Positions 1-8,900 of a stretch of DNA of 57,590 nt are shown here, one piece after another. The position numbers and the translations under genes were made by a program. Source of the DNA: an uncultured Planctomycetota bacterium. GTDB taxonomy: Bacteria > Planctomycetota > Phycisphaerae > Sedimentisphaerales > UBA12454. Every line of letters begins with the position of its first letter. Positions within the stretch are counted from its first letter, which is position 1. The DNA is taken from the NCBI GenBank assembly GCA_903847315.1, contig CAINDG010000001.1:1-57590 (forward strand), in the 5' to 3' direction. The notes beneath the pieces are model-generated. The model did not search any database. It saw nothing but the letters and a program-made list of their open reading frames with translations, and had not been told where the DNA came from.

Positions 1-276
1 AGAAACTACCAAGAATTACATAAGCACATCTATAATATATTATGCGCCAAAGAAAACAGATTTAATCTATATTCTATATTACGGTCGGAAGACCAATTAA
101 AAGATATTGCTAAAATTTATGGACAGTACATGTTATCCGACTACAAAGATACTTCTGGAAATACTGAGTCAGAAAAAAATATATTAACTGAAATTGCTGC
201 GGCCGAAGCAGCCACGCCTGCGGCGGGCAAGCCTCGCAATGACAAAACCCCGCCTCAAGCGGCGGAGGCTAAATGA
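1..276 (+). CDS. C-terminal end of an unidentified protein, truncated by the window edge
   Basis: An open frame runs from the first base to a TGA at 274-276 and gives 91 residues. The first ~65 residues look like ordinary globular protein, with charged helical stretches such as SILRSEDQLKDIAKIYGQYM. From about residue 66 the composition changes to an Ala/Pro-rich tail. That tail coincides with a dispersed DNA repeat starting near 190, so the original C-terminus was probably replaced or extended by repeat sequence. I do not recognise the family. The start lies outside the window. Confidence 0.55.
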   Translation, partial: RNYQELHKHIYNILCAKENRFNLYSILRSEDQLKDIAKIYGQYMLSDYKDTSGNTESEKNILTEIAAAEAATPAAGKPRNDKTPPQAAEAK

Positions 277-474
277 GATTGCCGCGGCCGAAGCGGCCTC
301 GCAATGACCCCGATGAGATAGCCGAAGCGGCATCTCACGGGGTAAACTCCGACACGAAGGATTGAGTTATTTTAATAGATTTCTCCACTGCGCTGCGCTT
401 CGGTCGAAATGACAATGATAAAAAATCCCGCAAGGCGGGACATTTCCCCGCCACAGGTGCGGGGGTTAAACACG
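190..474. repeat. Cluster of dispersed palindromic repeats
   Basis: Several short repeat units lie together. Two copies have a GATTGC...GCGGCCGAAGC...CTCGCAATGAC pattern (about 190-243 and 275-308), followed by a diverged one near 312-347. A unit at about 370-415 carries ATTTCTCCAC and GGTCGAAATGAC; a related unit recurs in inverted orientation at 23764-23792. A hairpin of TCCCGC/GCGGGA lies near 427-441. A last palindrome near 449-474 ends in GGGGGTTAAAC, like the hairpin beside the tRNA at 48880-48908. No other gene is seen here. Confidence 0.7.
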
Positions 475-477
475 GGA

Positions 478-1035
478 TTAGTATTTTCTGTATCTTCGGT
501 GCGGGTTTTTGGCGCGGTGAAACATAATAACCTTATAACAGATTAGATAAGAAATAACAGCGATGAGGCCGCCCATAACAAAACAACCTATCCATAACTC
601 CGGGCCGATATCCTTTAAGAGAGTCCAGAAGTGAGACCAATATTCTTTCGTATAAAAGCCCGTCAGCATATTCATCGGTGCGAAGAGTTTATTAAAGAGC
701 GATGATACCTGCTGGTCGCTGAGGCCTTTGTGGTGAGGAAGAATATCGCATATAAAATTGCCGAGGAGATAGGATGGATAGTATATAATCGCGAAGGTAA
801 AAACATTCGAAGCCCAGACGCTTACGAGGGCGGCAAATTTATTGGCGCGCAGCAGCATACTTAACGCGATAACCAGCAGAATATGCAAGCCAAGCAGCGG
901 CGTCCAGGCAATAAACAAGCCGAGCGCAATGCCGAGCGCAATTTTGTGCGGGGAATCTTCAATGTGAAGAACTCTATATTCAAGAAAACGATAACACTGA
1001 TATTTGCTTCGTTTTTTTATTATGATTTTTGTCAT
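478..1035 (-). CDS. DUF2062 family membrane protein
   Basis: This 185-residue protein has the DUF2062 pattern: a basic N-terminus, then HKIALGIALGLFIAWTPLLG with a membrane segment at residues ~30-50. Further hydrophobic segments lie near 55-90 and 145-170, and the C-terminal tail is basic. The function of the family is not established. Its start overlaps the stop of the upstream glycosyltransferase gene by 4 nt, so the two are probably translationally coupled, and a role near the envelope or LPS is an inference from that coupling. The length is normal for the family. Confidence 0.8.
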   Translation of the reverse strand: MTKIIIKKRSKYQCYRFLEYRVLHIEDSPHKIALGIALGLFIAWTPLLGLHILLVIALSMLLRANKFAALVSVWASNVFTFAIIYYPSYLLGNFICDILPHHKGLSDQQVSSLFNKLFAPMNMLTGFYTKEYWSHFWTLLKDIGPELWIGCFVMGGLIAVISYLICYKVIMFHRAKNPHRRYRKY

Positions 1036-2066
1036 AGCTGCGCGTCGATTTTTTCAAAAACGCTTTCGACTGTTACATTTTCTATGCTGTGAGCGGGATC
1101 TGTACTTTCGATACTCTCTCCCCTTTTATCCGCATCTACGGCCGCGATGGTATTATCCCTGCCGTAAGGGCCGACTCTCGAGGGATTCGTAAAACCAAAG
1201 ATTAAAACCATCGGCACGCCAAGAGCGGCTGCGATATGCGCAGGGCCAGTATCGTTGCTGACGACAAATTTTGCTCCGGCGAGAACCGCAACGAGCTGGG
1301 CTATATTTGTTTTGCCCGCAAGGTTGACTATGTGCGTTTGGGCCGCGGCTTTGAGATTTTCGGCAATGGCTTTGTCAGATTCGGCGCCGACAGCGACAAT
1401 ACTGCACCGATATTTCGCATCAATTTTTTCGGCCAGAGCGGCAAAATTCTCTATCGGCCATTTTTTTGATTCAACAGTAGCACCCGGCACAAATACAGCA
1501 TAATGATCCCTGTGTGCCCTGTTTTCAGATAATATTTTTTGTGCCTGGGCCGAAGCCTCCTGGGAGGGTTTTAAATCGAACCGGACTTTGGTTTTTTTTG
1601 CGCCCGCGACACAAACCATATCGATAAAATAATCGACAAGATGAACAGTTTTTGGCGACTGCGCAATTTCCCGTGTATAAAACATGCCCGTGATTTCCTG
1701 AGTGCCTGTCATACCGATTCTCTGTTTGCAATCGCTGAACCAGGCGAAAATTGCGCTCCTGAATCTGCCCTGAAAGTCAAAAACAATATCATACTTTTCA
1801 GAACGCAATTGTCTTATCAGCCTTATGAGCTCGGCAAATGCGCTCGGTTTATACCACCATTTGCCGAGTTTTTTGCGGTCGAATATTATAATTTTGTGAA
1901 TGCTTTTGTGATTTTCGATAAGCGGCGAATATTCAGGCCTTACAAACCAATGTATTTGGGCGTCGGGAAAGTTTTCCGCAAGGCAGCACGCAGCCGGCAG
2001 AGCCTGGACAATATCACCCAGCGCGCTTGGTTTTATTATAAGAATTTTTTTTATCTGCTCAGTCAT
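1032..2066 (-). CDS. Glycosyltransferase family 9 (heptosyltransferase-like)
   Basis: This 344-residue protein has the GT9 two-domain layout of LPS core heptosyltransferases, which transfer ADP-heptose to lipid A-Kdo on the cytoplasmic side. The N-terminus reads ILIIKPSALGDIVQALPAA, the GT9 nucleotide-fold start. The donor-binding half has VPGATVESKKWPIENFAAL, and NDTGPAHIAAALGVPMV near residues 270-290 is the family signature. It lies downstream of a Kdo/WaaP-type kinase and upstream of a DUF2062 gene, which fits LPS core assembly. The ribosome-binding site is a GGGGG run just before ATG and lies in one arm of a long inverted repeat. Whether it is WaaC, WaaF or another GT9 member cannot be told. 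Confidence 0.88.
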   Translation of the reverse strand: MTEQIKKILIIKPSALGDIVQALPAACCLAENFPDAQIHWFVRPEYSPLIENHKSIHKIIIFDRKKLGKWWYKPSAFAELIRLIRQLRSEKYDIVFDFQGRFRSAIFAWFSDCKQRIGMTGTQEITGMFYTREIAQSPKTVHLVDYFIDMVCVAGAKKTKVRFDLKPSQEASAQAQKILSENRAHRDHYAVFVPGATVESKKWPIENFAALAEKIDAKYRCSIVAVGAESDKAIAENLKAAAQTHIVNLAGKTNIAQLVAVLAGAKFVVSNDTGPAHIAAALGVPMVLIFGFTNPSRVGPYGRDNTIAAVDADKRGESIESTDPAHSIENVTVESVFEKIDAQL

Positions 2067-2068
2067 TT

Positions 2069-2171
2069 ACCCCCACACCAATATAAACTGTTTTTTGGCA
2101 AAGATTCCATTTTTTCATTTTTTCCCTATTCTAATATGTTTTTCCCCTAACCGATGTATTGGTGTGGGGGT
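2069..2171. repeat. 103-bp intergenic element with 15-bp terminal inverted repeats
   Basis: ACCCCCACACCAATA at 2069-2083 is matched exactly by its reverse complement at 2157-2171. The element fills the space between the kinase stop (2172) and the glycosyltransferase start (2066). In the minus-strand transcript the second arm contains the GGGGG ribosome-binding site of the glycosyltransferase gene. A hairpin would therefore hide the site. The 73-nt loop is T-rich on the plus strand. It could be a regulatory hairpin or a small mobile remnant. Confidence 0.7.
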
Positions 2172-2987
2172 TTACTTATTCGAATCTGAAACTATGGTTA
2201 ACAATCTGGCGGCGACGGTCAATCTCTCGACCTTGTGGAAAAGCTCTTCTGCATCGATATCGTCAATTCCCATCGCATTGCAGTAAATCCGGAAGCCTCT
2301 GTACAAGTCTGCGAAATTAACCGTTTTAAAACGAATCAGCGTTTCAGTGAGTTTGGCAAGGGTTCTTATATGATTTTCCCGGCGGCCGGCCGAATCCTGT
2401 TTTATGCCGTCGAGGTCTATAAGCTTGACTCTATAAATGCCGGAGTCTTTATATATGATAAAATTTCCTGCCTTTGGGTCCCTGTGCCAGAAATTCGATT
2501 TATGCAATTTCGCTATTGTTTCGGCGACCTGCCTTATAACAGTCTTTCTTGCCGAAAAGTTCGTCAGAATTTCCCTGTTTTTGCCGAACGCAACGTCATA
2601 AAGATTTAAACTGTTTTGGATATATTCGGTTATATAGATACATCCGTTTTTTCTATGCCATAAAGCGGCTATCGGCTCGGCAACTTCAATGCCCTTTTGT
2701 TTCAGCAGTACCGCGAGATAGAAATTCCTCAGCGATTTGGGGGCCCTGAGAAAATCCGCCAGCCTCTTTATTCCGGTACGGTTGACTGTCTTTTTAACGA
2801 CAACGAAATTATTTCCGATTTTTTTTAAGACTGTAACGTTGCCGTTTTCTGATTTGAATACTTTGTCCGGATTTTGGGTTAATTTTTCCGGCTCGAAAGC
2901 GAAGTCGGACCATTTCTCGACCGCGACGCCCTTCCAGCCGTCGGGCAGCGTCAAATCCACGATTATTGATAGCATATTAGGATTCAT
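2172..2987 (-). CDS. Lipopolysaccharide kinase, Kdo/WaaP (RIO-like) family
   Basis: The protein shows small-kinase motifs: FVVVKKTVNR with a candidate ATP-binding lysine, then WHRDPKAGNFIIY as catalytic loop and VKLIDLDGIK in the position of the DFG-like metal site. This is the pattern of Kdo kinase/WaaP proteins that phosphorylate LPS inner-core sugars. I chose ATG at 2987 (271 residues). A longer form could start at GTG 3050, but that would leave only 19 bp to the divergent NUDIX gene. Its downstream neighbour is a GT9 glycosyltransferase. The exact sugar substrate is unknown. Confidence 0.8.
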   Translation of the reverse strand: MNPNMLSIIVDLTLPDGWKGVAVEKWSDFAFEPEKLTQNPDKVFKSENGNVTVLKKIGNNFVVVKKTVNRTGIKRLADFLRAPKSLRNFYLAVLLKQKGIEVAEPIAALWHRKNGCIYITEYIQNSLNLYDVAFGKNREILTNFSARKTVIRQVAETIAKLHKSNFWHRDPKAGNFIIYKDSGIYRVKLIDLDGIKQDSAGRRENHIRTLAKLTETLIRFKTVNFADLYRGFRIYCNAMGIDDIDAEELFHKVERLTVAARLLTIVSDSNK

Positions 2988-3069
2988 TGATAATATTTTA
3001 ATCGAATCCAGATTATTATCAAATGCCTTTTTATATGTATTTTTCTGCACAATTTGTTAATATTCTGAT

Positions 3070-3516
3070 ATGAACAAAAAAGGTAAATACGTTTACAAGT
3101 GGCCGCGGCCGATGGTTACGGTTGACGCCATAGTTTTTAATGTAAGCGGCGGCAAAGGCAAAGTACTCTTAATAAAAAGAGGCAATGAACCATTCAAGGG
3201 GCAATGGGCATTCCCCGGCGGATTTGTAAATATGGATGAGGAGCTCGAAAATGCCGTGACGAGAGAACTTGCCGAGGAAACAGGCCTGACAGGAGTAAAG
3301 CTGACGCAGTTTTATACATTCGGCAAATGCGGGAGAGACCCGCGAGGCAGGAATATAACCGTCGCGTTTATCGGCATTACGAAAAAGACAAAAATCAAAG
3401 GCGGAGACGATGCCGTTGAGGCGAAATGGTTCGAGATAGATAAGCTGCCGAAAATGGGGTTTGACCATAAGGATGTCGCGGCGATGGCAATTGCGAGACT
3501 TAAGCATCTCGTTTAA
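3070..3516 (+). CDS. NUDIX hydrolase
   Basis: This 148-residue protein has a complete Nudix box beginning GGFVNMDEELENAV and continuing TRELAEETGL, about residues 51-75. It fits GX5EX7REUXEEXGU and supplies the metal-binding glutamates. The N-terminal GKYVYKWPRPMVTVDAIVF resembles the ADP-ribose/ADP-sugar pyrophosphatase-like subgroup. Such enzymes cleave nucleoside diphosphates linked to another group, in the cytoplasm. The gene is divergent from the LPS kinase and stands alone. The exact substrate is not shown by the sequence. Confidence 0.88.
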   Translation: MNKKGKYVYKWPRPMVTVDAIVFNVSGGKGKVLLIKRGNEPFKGQWAFPGGFVNMDEELENAVTRELAEETGLTGVKLTQFYTFGKCGRDPRGRNITVAFIGITKKTKIKGGDDAVEAKWFEIDKLPKMGFDHKDVAAMAIARLKHLV

Positions 3517-3665
3517 TCACAGATTACACAGATTTCTCAGATTCAGTTTATCGTAAAAAAAGCTTGCTTTTCTTGCCAGTTTAATGATATACTTCTATTT
3601 TTAGACCCGAAAGCAAATTGTATTTTAATTATGGTGCCCAGATTTTATTTGGAGAGTAAAAAATC

Positions 3666-4187
3666 GTGATACCTAAATTTTGTCATTTGCTAAAAGTTCT
3701 GTTATGGTTGATACTGCCAATCATATTAATCATCGAGAGTGGATGCGCACGAGGGGTTTACTACCGTGCCTATCCTGGGATTGAACGGCCTCTGGACAAG
3801 ACATCTATTCTTTTAGTAGCAGAAGGAGTCAACATATTAAAAATAGATGGGAACGATATACCTCATTCTATTTTTGAATGGGTACATGAAGTTGCCTTGC
3901 TGCCCGGAGTACATTCAATTGAGGCAGACTATTCCAGCTACAATGACTCAGGTACCACACATACTTCTGGAGGGTCATTTACGACATTGAACTTTTTTGC
4001 CGAGGGATATATTTACGATGCCAAGCCTTTGTTAAATGAGTCAACATTGAAATGGAGAATGGAAATTACACAGGCGGGAACTATTAAAGATTTTGCGCCT
4101 ATTTTCGCGAAACAGACGGGCGCACAACCTTGGAAGAAATATGTAGAAATGAACTCCGGAGACAAATCTGTCAAACCGCAAAAATAA
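3666..4187 (+). CDS. Hypothetical lipoprotein
   Basis: This 173-residue protein has a GTG start and an upstream GGAGAG. A hydrophobic signal (LLKVLLWLILPIILII) ends in a lipobox-like ESGC, so Cys27 is probably lipidated. The mature part contains ILKIDGNDIPH and LLPGVHSIEADY, a pattern typical of short beta-rich PEGA-like envelope lipoproteins. I cannot assign a function. It stands alone between the NUDIX gene and the convergent alanine racemase. The 120 bp between this gene and alr show no clear terminator. Confidence 0.7.
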   Translation: MIPKFCHLLKVLLWLILPIILIIESGCARGVYYRAYPGIERPLDKTSILLVAEGVNILKIDGNDIPHSIFEWVHEVALLPGVHSIEADYSSYNDSGTTHTSGGSFTTLNFFAEGYIYDAKPLLNESTLKWRMEITQAGTIKDFAPIFAKQTGAQPWKKYVEMNSGDKSVKPQK

Positions 4188-4307
4188 GCGATAATTCATT
4201 ACTTGCTGGAACATGGGGTAAATAAGACCAGTTTACGCTTATGATTCATCTTTTTTGTAAAATTAGGATTGTAAAAAGTTTGTCTGTTTGCGGTTTTAAC
4301 AATGTTA

Positions 4308-5462
4308 TCAGTGAATTATTCTTAACGCCCTGGCGGGGAGTGAAGTCAAAACTTCGTGGCATATCGTGTCTGCTATTTCGGCTAATCTATATACGCTGCA
4401 CTGACTCTGCGGGTCGTTGTCGATTACCGTTACATACTGGCCAATTTCAGCATTTGGAATATCGGTAACGTCAATTATTGTTTTATCCATACTTACCCTG
4501 CCGAGGACCTGCGCGAAACTATCGCCGACTTTCATAAACGCACTATTCGAATACACCCGCCAATAATTATCGGCATAGCCAATCGGCACAATCGCTCCAA
4601 CTGTGTCCCGCCAGGCGGAGAATGTTCTGCCGTAACCAATGGGCTGCCCTTTTTTGTAATGATTCAACTGAACAATCGGCACCTCGAATTTCATCGCGGG
4701 CTGGAGTTTAATCTTCAGCAAATCAGGGTGTTCGACCCAGCCGAAGAGCGCTATGCCGCAACGAACCATATCGAAATGCGCTTCGGGCATATTGAGCATA
4801 GCGGCACTGTTGGCGGCGTGGATCAGCACATCTTTGCAGGCCAGAAGCGACTGGCTTGAAAGGACTTTTTTGAAATTTTCAAGCTGATACGAGGCATAAG
4901 TCAGATTTTTTTCAGCGGCTGTCGAAAAATGGGTATATACGCCTGCCAGACAGACATTTGACAATGTGCGGATTTTTTTTATCAATTGCGCGGCTTTTTT
5001 CGCATCGATACCGCAGCGTCCCATTCCTGTTTCGACTTTAATATGAACATTTAATTTGTCGTTTGTATTTTTTAAACAATCCTGGACAAACTGGAGAGCC
5101 TGTGTGCTGACGATGGCACAGTGAAAACCTTTTTGAGCGCACAACTTCACGGCATCGCTGCTGTAGGCGGTATGAATCGGTTCGAGAATGAGAATTTTTG
5201 TATCGCCGACAAGGTCGGCAATGAAGGCAGCTTCGTAGACATTGGCGACGGCAAAGAAATCGACCGGACCTTTTTTGAGGATATTAACAATTTCTCTTAT
5301 GTCGTGGCCGTAGCCGTTGGCCTTGATGACGGCGCATAATTTCGTTTCCGGCTTGCACAGGCCTCTGACAGCATTGAGATTGTTTAACAGGGCTTGTGAA
5401 TAGATATGAACCTTCTGGTCGTATCTTGTAAACTGGCTGCTTGTTTGAAACTGCATTGTCAT
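4308..5462 (-). CDS. alr: Alanine racemase
   Basis: This 384-residue PLP enzyme interconverts L- and D-alanine for peptidoglycan. The TIM-barrel start has LCAVIKANGYGHD, where the lysine near residue 48 forms the Schiff base with PLP. The C-terminal domain has VPIGYADNYWR, where the tyrosine is the second catalytic base from the other subunit, and VLGRVSMDKTIIDVTD. Length is normal. Its ATG overlaps the stop of the GT2 gene by 4 nt, making it the last gene of a run that starts with an ECF sigma factor. This location suggests envelope-linked control. Confidence 0.93.
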   Translation of the reverse strand: MTMQFQTSSQFTRYDQKVHIYSQALLNNLNAVRGLCKPETKLCAVIKANGYGHDIREIVNILKKGPVDFFAVANVYEAAFIADLVGDTKILILEPIHTAYSSDAVKLCAQKGFHCAIVSTQALQFVQDCLKNTNDKLNVHIKVETGMGRCGIDAKKAAQLIKKIRTLSNVCLAGVYTHFSTAAEKNLTYASYQLENFKKVLSSQSLLACKDVLIHAANSAAMLNMPEAHFDMVRCGIALFGWVEHPDLLKIKLQPAMKFEVPIVQLNHYKKGQPIGYGRTFSAWRDTVGAIVPIGYADNYWRVYSNSAFMKVGDSFAQVLGRVSMDKTIIDVTDIPNAEIGQYVTVIDNDPQSQCSVYRLAEIADTICHEVLTSLPARALRIIH

Positions 5463-6169
5463 TTGTCGCTTTTAATCTGTTTATAGAGAGCAAACAACTC
5501 TTTGAATGCCCGCAGGATAACGCTTAACTTTGCGCCGGTTTGCGTGCCGGCGGTTCTCGGATAATGGTGAACACCAATCTGAAATATTTTATATCCCTTG
5601 TTCTTTGCCCGCGCGAATATTTCCGTATTTATCAAGGCGCCTGTACTTTTCATTTTTATATCGTTAAATATTTTGCGTTTGTAAAGCTTAAAAGCACAGT
5701 CCATATCCTTTATTTTCATTCCGAACAGCAGATTTACCATTGTCGTCCAGCAAAAGGCGTTTAATTTTCTTACCAGGTTGTCCTGCCTGTTGATGCGGTA
5801 GCCGGTTATGATATCGTAATCGGCCGTATATTGAAACAAAGACGGCAGTTCTTTGATGTCGAATTGGCCGTCGCCGTCGGTATAAAAGACGTATTCTTTG
5901 GAAGCGGCGGCAAAACCGCTCTGAAGCGCGGCGCCGTAGCCCTTGTTTGTCTGATGATGAACAGCTTTTATATGCTTATCGCCTGCGGAAAGTTTATCGG
6001 CGATTTGGGCGGTATTGTCTTTGCTGCCGTCGTTGACGATAATAATTTCATAATCTATCTTCAACGATGTCAGAACGTCCACGGCAGTCTTTACGACATT
6101 TGCAACATTATCCTGTTCGTTATAACAGGGGAAAAATACAGATAACGATGTAACACGTCCTGTGTTCAT
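5459..6169 (-). CDS. Glycosyltransferase family 2 (polyprenyl-phosphate glycosyltransferase-like)
   Basis: This 236-residue GT2 protein begins VFFPCYNEQDNVANVV. It has IIIVNDGSKDNTAQIADKL for nucleotide-sugar binding and YTDGDGQFDIKELP, where the DGD supplies the metal-binding DXD. DCAFKLYKR and the region after it resemble dolichyl/undecaprenyl-phosphate hexosyltransferases, which load a sugar onto a lipid carrier. No membrane segments follow the catalytic domain. It sits 10 nt after a 906-residue polytopic protein that resembles lipid-linked sugar users. A donor-acceptor partnership between them is inferred. Confidence 0.85.
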   Translation of the reverse strand: MNTGRVTSLSVFFPCYNEQDNVANVVKTAVDVLTSLKIDYEIIIVNDGSKDNTAQIADKLSAGDKHIKAVHHQTNKGYGAALQSGFAAASKEYVFYTDGDGQFDIKELPSLFQYTADYDIITGYRINRQDNLVRKLNAFCWTTMVNLLFGMKIKDMDCAFKLYKRKIFNDIKMKSTGALINTEIFARAKNKGYKIFQIGVHHYPRTAGTQTGAKLSVILRAFKELFALYKQIKSDK

Positions 6170-6179
6170 ATTAGTTCCG

Positions 6180-8900
6180 TTACCAGCGAGAAGTTTCTAT
6201 AATACGCAACTGCTCGTCGTTAATTTCCTTTAAATATTTTCCATATTTTTCGCTAAATGCCGGATTTCCTCTCGCAAGAAAATCTCCAATCATTGTTATC
6301 GTTATGAACCTGTCTCGATAGCCGTTCTGTTTTAAGTAAGTTTGTTTTTTTCCGATACCGGCTTCAAAATATTGGCTGAGAACGTCTGCTATCTGGTCCC
6401 GAAGCTGCGGATATCGGCTGGAGACGTATATCAGTTCGGCGGCAGCCGCCGGCGAAGGTTTCAGCATAAGAGCCTGTATCATAAATTCACCGCCGCTGCT
6501 GATTTTATCTTTGTCCTGTATACGCATCAGGTTATATCCGAGCGTAAAATATTTTGAAAATTCGTCGGGAAATTTTGTTTTATTTATGAACATACCCTCG
6601 TAAATATCTCGACCCTGCGGCGTTCTTATATCAACATACAGCCGCTGTTCGTTGTCCATATATACCGGTCGCCATGACTGACTGGCCTCCAGTCCGTTAA
6701 CAAGTTCCGAACTGAATTGCCCACCTGGCATAAGGACAACCCAGACGTTTTCTTTCCGGAACTGTTCATCGAGCCAGTTGCCAACGGCTTCATAATCCGA
6801 AGGAGTAAATGCTCTTCCTGTTTTTTGAATCATTCTGACAACGTCCCCGCCGCTCATTATATACATCCAATGCTGGTAAGCGTCGGTATTATATGCAGCC
6901 TGAGCCCTGCCATCCATAAAGAGCTGCAAAGGTGTCTTGCCGTTTGGGTCTGGAAACTGACCATAAGCAATGAATCCGCCTTCGGTCCAGTAATTATAAA
7001 CTTTTCCCCTGATTTTATTGTCTCTTATGAACTGGCAGGCCTTGAACGGCTTTGCATACGATGCGCTCATTCTCATAAAAACACTGGTCAGAGAATCGCT
7101 GTCAGGCCAGGGATTAAGATAAATAGTCTTATACCAATATCCCCACCAGACAGTTAAAAATATAACCACCGCGAGGATAGCGGCCGCGAAATATCTTTGC
7201 AGCGGTACTGGGAAAGGACTCAATATCGCCCTGCCGGTTTTTCGCAGATTAACCAGAGCCGCAATCATTTTGATTGTGTTGTCGAGAAACATCGCCAAAA
7301 TCGGACAGGCTGCAATTGCCGCAATCGGAATAAACCGTCGGGAACCAATGGCCATATACATTGTAATAGCCGCGATAGCCAACAGCGGCAAATCTATCAT
7401 CGGCCATTCATACTGCTGGTTGTCCGGCAATTCAGTTCTGACTTTTCCGCGTTTAACGACAGGTGAAGGCTTGAGCAAAAGACAAACAAACCACAGGGTA
7501 AGCAGCACCCAGGCGATTATATACATATAGAGAAACGGTATTGCAGTGCCTACGGGATTGCTCCATTCAAAAGCGGGATGCCATTCATTGACCGTCTTCC
7601 ACATCTTTGCGTCTTCGCTTAAAGAAACCACGAAAGTATGTGTAAGATTCGTAAATCTGAAGGGATTTGCCAGAATCATCGCAACAAAAGCGATAAACGC
7701 CGCCGCGACCGTATGCGACCATCCTTTCAAACTTATAGTCTTTAACTTGTGCCTGAATGCGCCGAGCAATACCGCCGCAGCCACGAAGCCGGCAAAAAAC
7801 ACAAAAAACGACCGTCTGCTGTCCCATGCATAATCTGCAAAAAGCGAATACCGCCTTATAAGCGACTCTATTCCTTCAGGGAAAAACCTGGGGCATACTG
7901 AAACAAAAACGATGAAAGTCGCCAGGACGTGATACATATAAAACAGAGCGGCCTTGACATTTTTTAAAATTGTCAATACGACACTGGCCGCAACCATTGC
8001 CAGGATAAAATACAGCAGTCCGTCCGAGAGAGGCTTTATATGCTCAAGATACTCATGTGCACGAAACGTGACCGCAAGTGCATAAAGGAACAGCCAGCCG
8101 AAGGCGTAATATAAACACTGCGATATTCTTTTCGGCAGCAGCATAAGAAAATGCAGGCCGATAAACGGCACAAGGACCAAAAACACATAAACATACCCGC
8201 CGTGCAGATTGCACCATAAAACGGTTAACGGCACGATAAGCCAGATATAAAGATAATTGCGATTAATAGTCAGAACAAAGATAAACAGCAGAGCGGCGGT
8301 AAGCAGATTCGAAAAACCCGCCGGCCGAATATCAAAAAACGTTCTGCCGATAAATAACGCGAAACAGGCGAAAACGGCTGAAAGAGCGGGATTTGCCCCC
8401 AATTGTGTACCGGTATAGTAAACCACTATGATGGTTGTGATATAGAGCGCATATTTCCAGTAAACCAGACTGTTATAACTGATATTCTGTCCTTCGATGG
8501 GTTTGTCAAATGTCTCAGCGTCGGCAATAGGCGAGTCATGCGTCAGCCAGTAAAAGAAAACGTGTGTCAGCCAGTTCTGGTTGACCCATCCTGTCGGATG
8601 CCAGAATTTGACGGTATCGAGTCCGACTTTATCGGTAATCCACTGCGCCCATTTCGGCCAGGTTTTTACTTCCGCTACAGTTGGGCCCGGCCTGTGCGAG
8701 TTGGCGCTGAAAGGCTCAACGGTATTAACGCCATGATTTATAAAGTGCCTTCCGCAGGCCATAGCCACCCAGGTATCTCCCGCTCCGACCATATGAGTCG
8801 AAGCGTGCAAGGCAAAAAGAATCATTGCCCACCATAAAACGAGCATTATCCAGCCCGAAAATGCACGTTTTTCACACGTTTTATTTATTAATTCATCCAT
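6180..8900 (-). CDS. Large polytopic membrane protein, glycosyltransferase-like, function unknown
   Basis: This 906-residue protein has a first membrane segment near residue 20, a long loop with DTWVAMACGRHFINHG and PTGWVNQNWLTHVFFY, then roughly ten membrane segments between residues ~150 and ~590. A soluble C-terminal part of ~300 residues follows. The architecture resembles membrane GT-C-type or PMT-like transferases, in which the acidic first loop is functional, but I see no decisive motif. The start codon follows directly after the stop of the anti-sigma-like gene, and a GT2 gene follows 10 nt downstream. Function in extracytoplasmic glycosylation is an inference from context. Confidence 0.65.
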   Translation of the reverse strand: MDELINKTCEKRAFSGWIMLVLWWAMILFALHASTHMVGAGDTWVAMACGRHFINHGVNTVEPFSANSHRPGPTVAEVKTWPKWAQWITDKVGLDTVKFWHPTGWVNQNWLTHVFFYWLTHDSPIADAETFDKPIEGQNISYNSLVYWKYALYITTIIVVYYTGTQLGANPALSAVFACFALFIGRTFFDIRPAGFSNLLTAALLFIFVLTINRNYLYIWLIVPLTVLWCNLHGGYVYVFLVLVPFIGLHFLMLLPKRISQCLYYAFGWLFLYALAVTFRAHEYLEHIKPLSDGLLYFILAMVAASVVLTILKNVKAALFYMYHVLATFIVFVSVCPRFFPEGIESLIRRYSLFADYAWDSRRSFFVFFAGFVAAAVLLGAFRHKLKTISLKGWSHTVAAAFIAFVAMILANPFRFTNLTHTFVVSLSEDAKMWKTVNEWHPAFEWSNPVGTAIPFLYMYIIAWVLLTLWFVCLLLKPSPVVKRGKVRTELPDNQQYEWPMIDLPLLAIAAITMYMAIGSRRFIPIAAIAACPILAMFLDNTIKMIAALVNLRKTGRAILSPFPVPLQRYFAAAILAVVIFLTVWWGYWYKTIYLNPWPDSDSLTSVFMRMSASYAKPFKACQFIRDNKIRGKVYNYWTEGGFIAYGQFPDPNGKTPLQLFMDGRAQAAYNTDAYQHWMYIMSGGDVVRMIQKTGRAFTPSDYEAVGNWLDEQFRKENVWVVLMPGGQFSSELVNGLEASQSWRPVYMDNEQRLYVDIRTPQGRDIYEGMFINKTKFPDEFSKYFTLGYNLMRIQDKDKISSGGEFMIQALMLKPSPAAAAELIYVSSRYPQLRDQIADVLSQYFEAGIGKKQTYLKQNGYRDRFITITMIGDFLARGNPAFSEKYGKYLKEINDEQLRIIETSRW

